This document shows, in pieces, positions 5,686 through 5,722 of a stretch of DNA of 5,722 nt (the first letter of the stretch is position 1; each line of letters starts with the position of its first letter). Below the pieces are notes generated by a model that was not told the DNA's origin, searched no databases, and saw only the letters and a list, made by a program, of their open reading frames with translations. Where the stretch lies: positions 1-5,722 of the forward strand of contig DASZZV010000101.1 in the NCBI GenBank assembly GCA_035544835.1. The letters run 5' to 3'. Position numbers and translations under genes: made by a program. The DNA is from DASZZV01 sp035544835 (GTDB taxonomy: Bacteria; Acidobacteriota; Thermoanaerobaculia; Gp7-AA8).

Positions 5686-5722
5686 TGAAATGAAGAATGA
5701 AGAATGAAGAATGAAGAATGAA
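5686..5722. repeat. Heptamer tandem array, unit TGAAGAA (cut by window edge)
   Basis: After a partial unit TGAAA (5686-5690) there are four exact TGAAGAA copies (5691-5718) and the first four bases of a fifth at the window edge. The true length is unknown. The unit differs by one base from the TGAAGAG unit of the array at 1911-1945. The array and the adjacent G-run tract form a purine-rich stretch upstream of the bactofilin gene. Confidence 0.92.

Overview
The window reads as a compact leftward (minus-strand) gene run from a moderately high-GC, probably Gram-negative bacterium. Two exported proteins, one with a lipoprotein-type signal, suggest an outer membrane. The mix of a lipid-anchored sulfatase-fold/TPR protein, a carboxypeptidase-Q-like M28 peptidase, a bactofilin and a dioxovalerate-type aldehyde dehydrogenase is reminiscent of Acidobacteriota or a related soil/metagenome lineage. 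That taxonomic placement is an inference only.

In transcription order (right to left): a 181-bp non-coding lead with a TGAAGAA heptamer array cut by the window edge, a G-run tract and a small inverted repeat (5542-5722); a bactofilin (5086-5541); an NAD(P)-dependent aldehyde dehydrogenase (3567-5117) whose start overlaps the bactofilin end by 32 bp; a 56-residue YHS-domain protein (3385-3555) whose ribosome binding site overlaps the dehydrogenase stop codon; a weak terminator-like hairpin; a secreted M28 metallopeptidase (1989-3353); and a lipoprotein-type alkaline-phosphatase/sulfatase-fold hydrolase with C-terminal TPRs (from 1978, running off the left edge). All five genes share a strand with gaps of 31 bp or less or overlaps, so one operon, perhaps with a partial break before the peptidase, is the simplest reading. 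No shared pathway is evident: the set joins a cytoskeletal polymer, an aldehyde oxidiser, a metal-binding mini-protein and two exported hydrolases.

The most unusual part is the peptidase/sulfatase junction (about 1911-1995). Two oppositely oriented arrays of a TGAAGAG heptamer form a perfect 20-bp inverted repeat there. One array carries the peptidase stop codon, a weak ribosome-binding region and the only usable start codon (GTG) of the next gene; the other is translated as the hydrophobic core of its lipoprotein signal peptide. Because 7 is not a multiple of 3, a change in copy number of the translated array would shift the reading frame, so this may be a phase-variable or structure-controlled start. 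A near-identical heptamer array (TGAAGAA) at the right edge shows that the element is dispersed. No RNA genes, insertion sequences or CRISPR arrays were seen.
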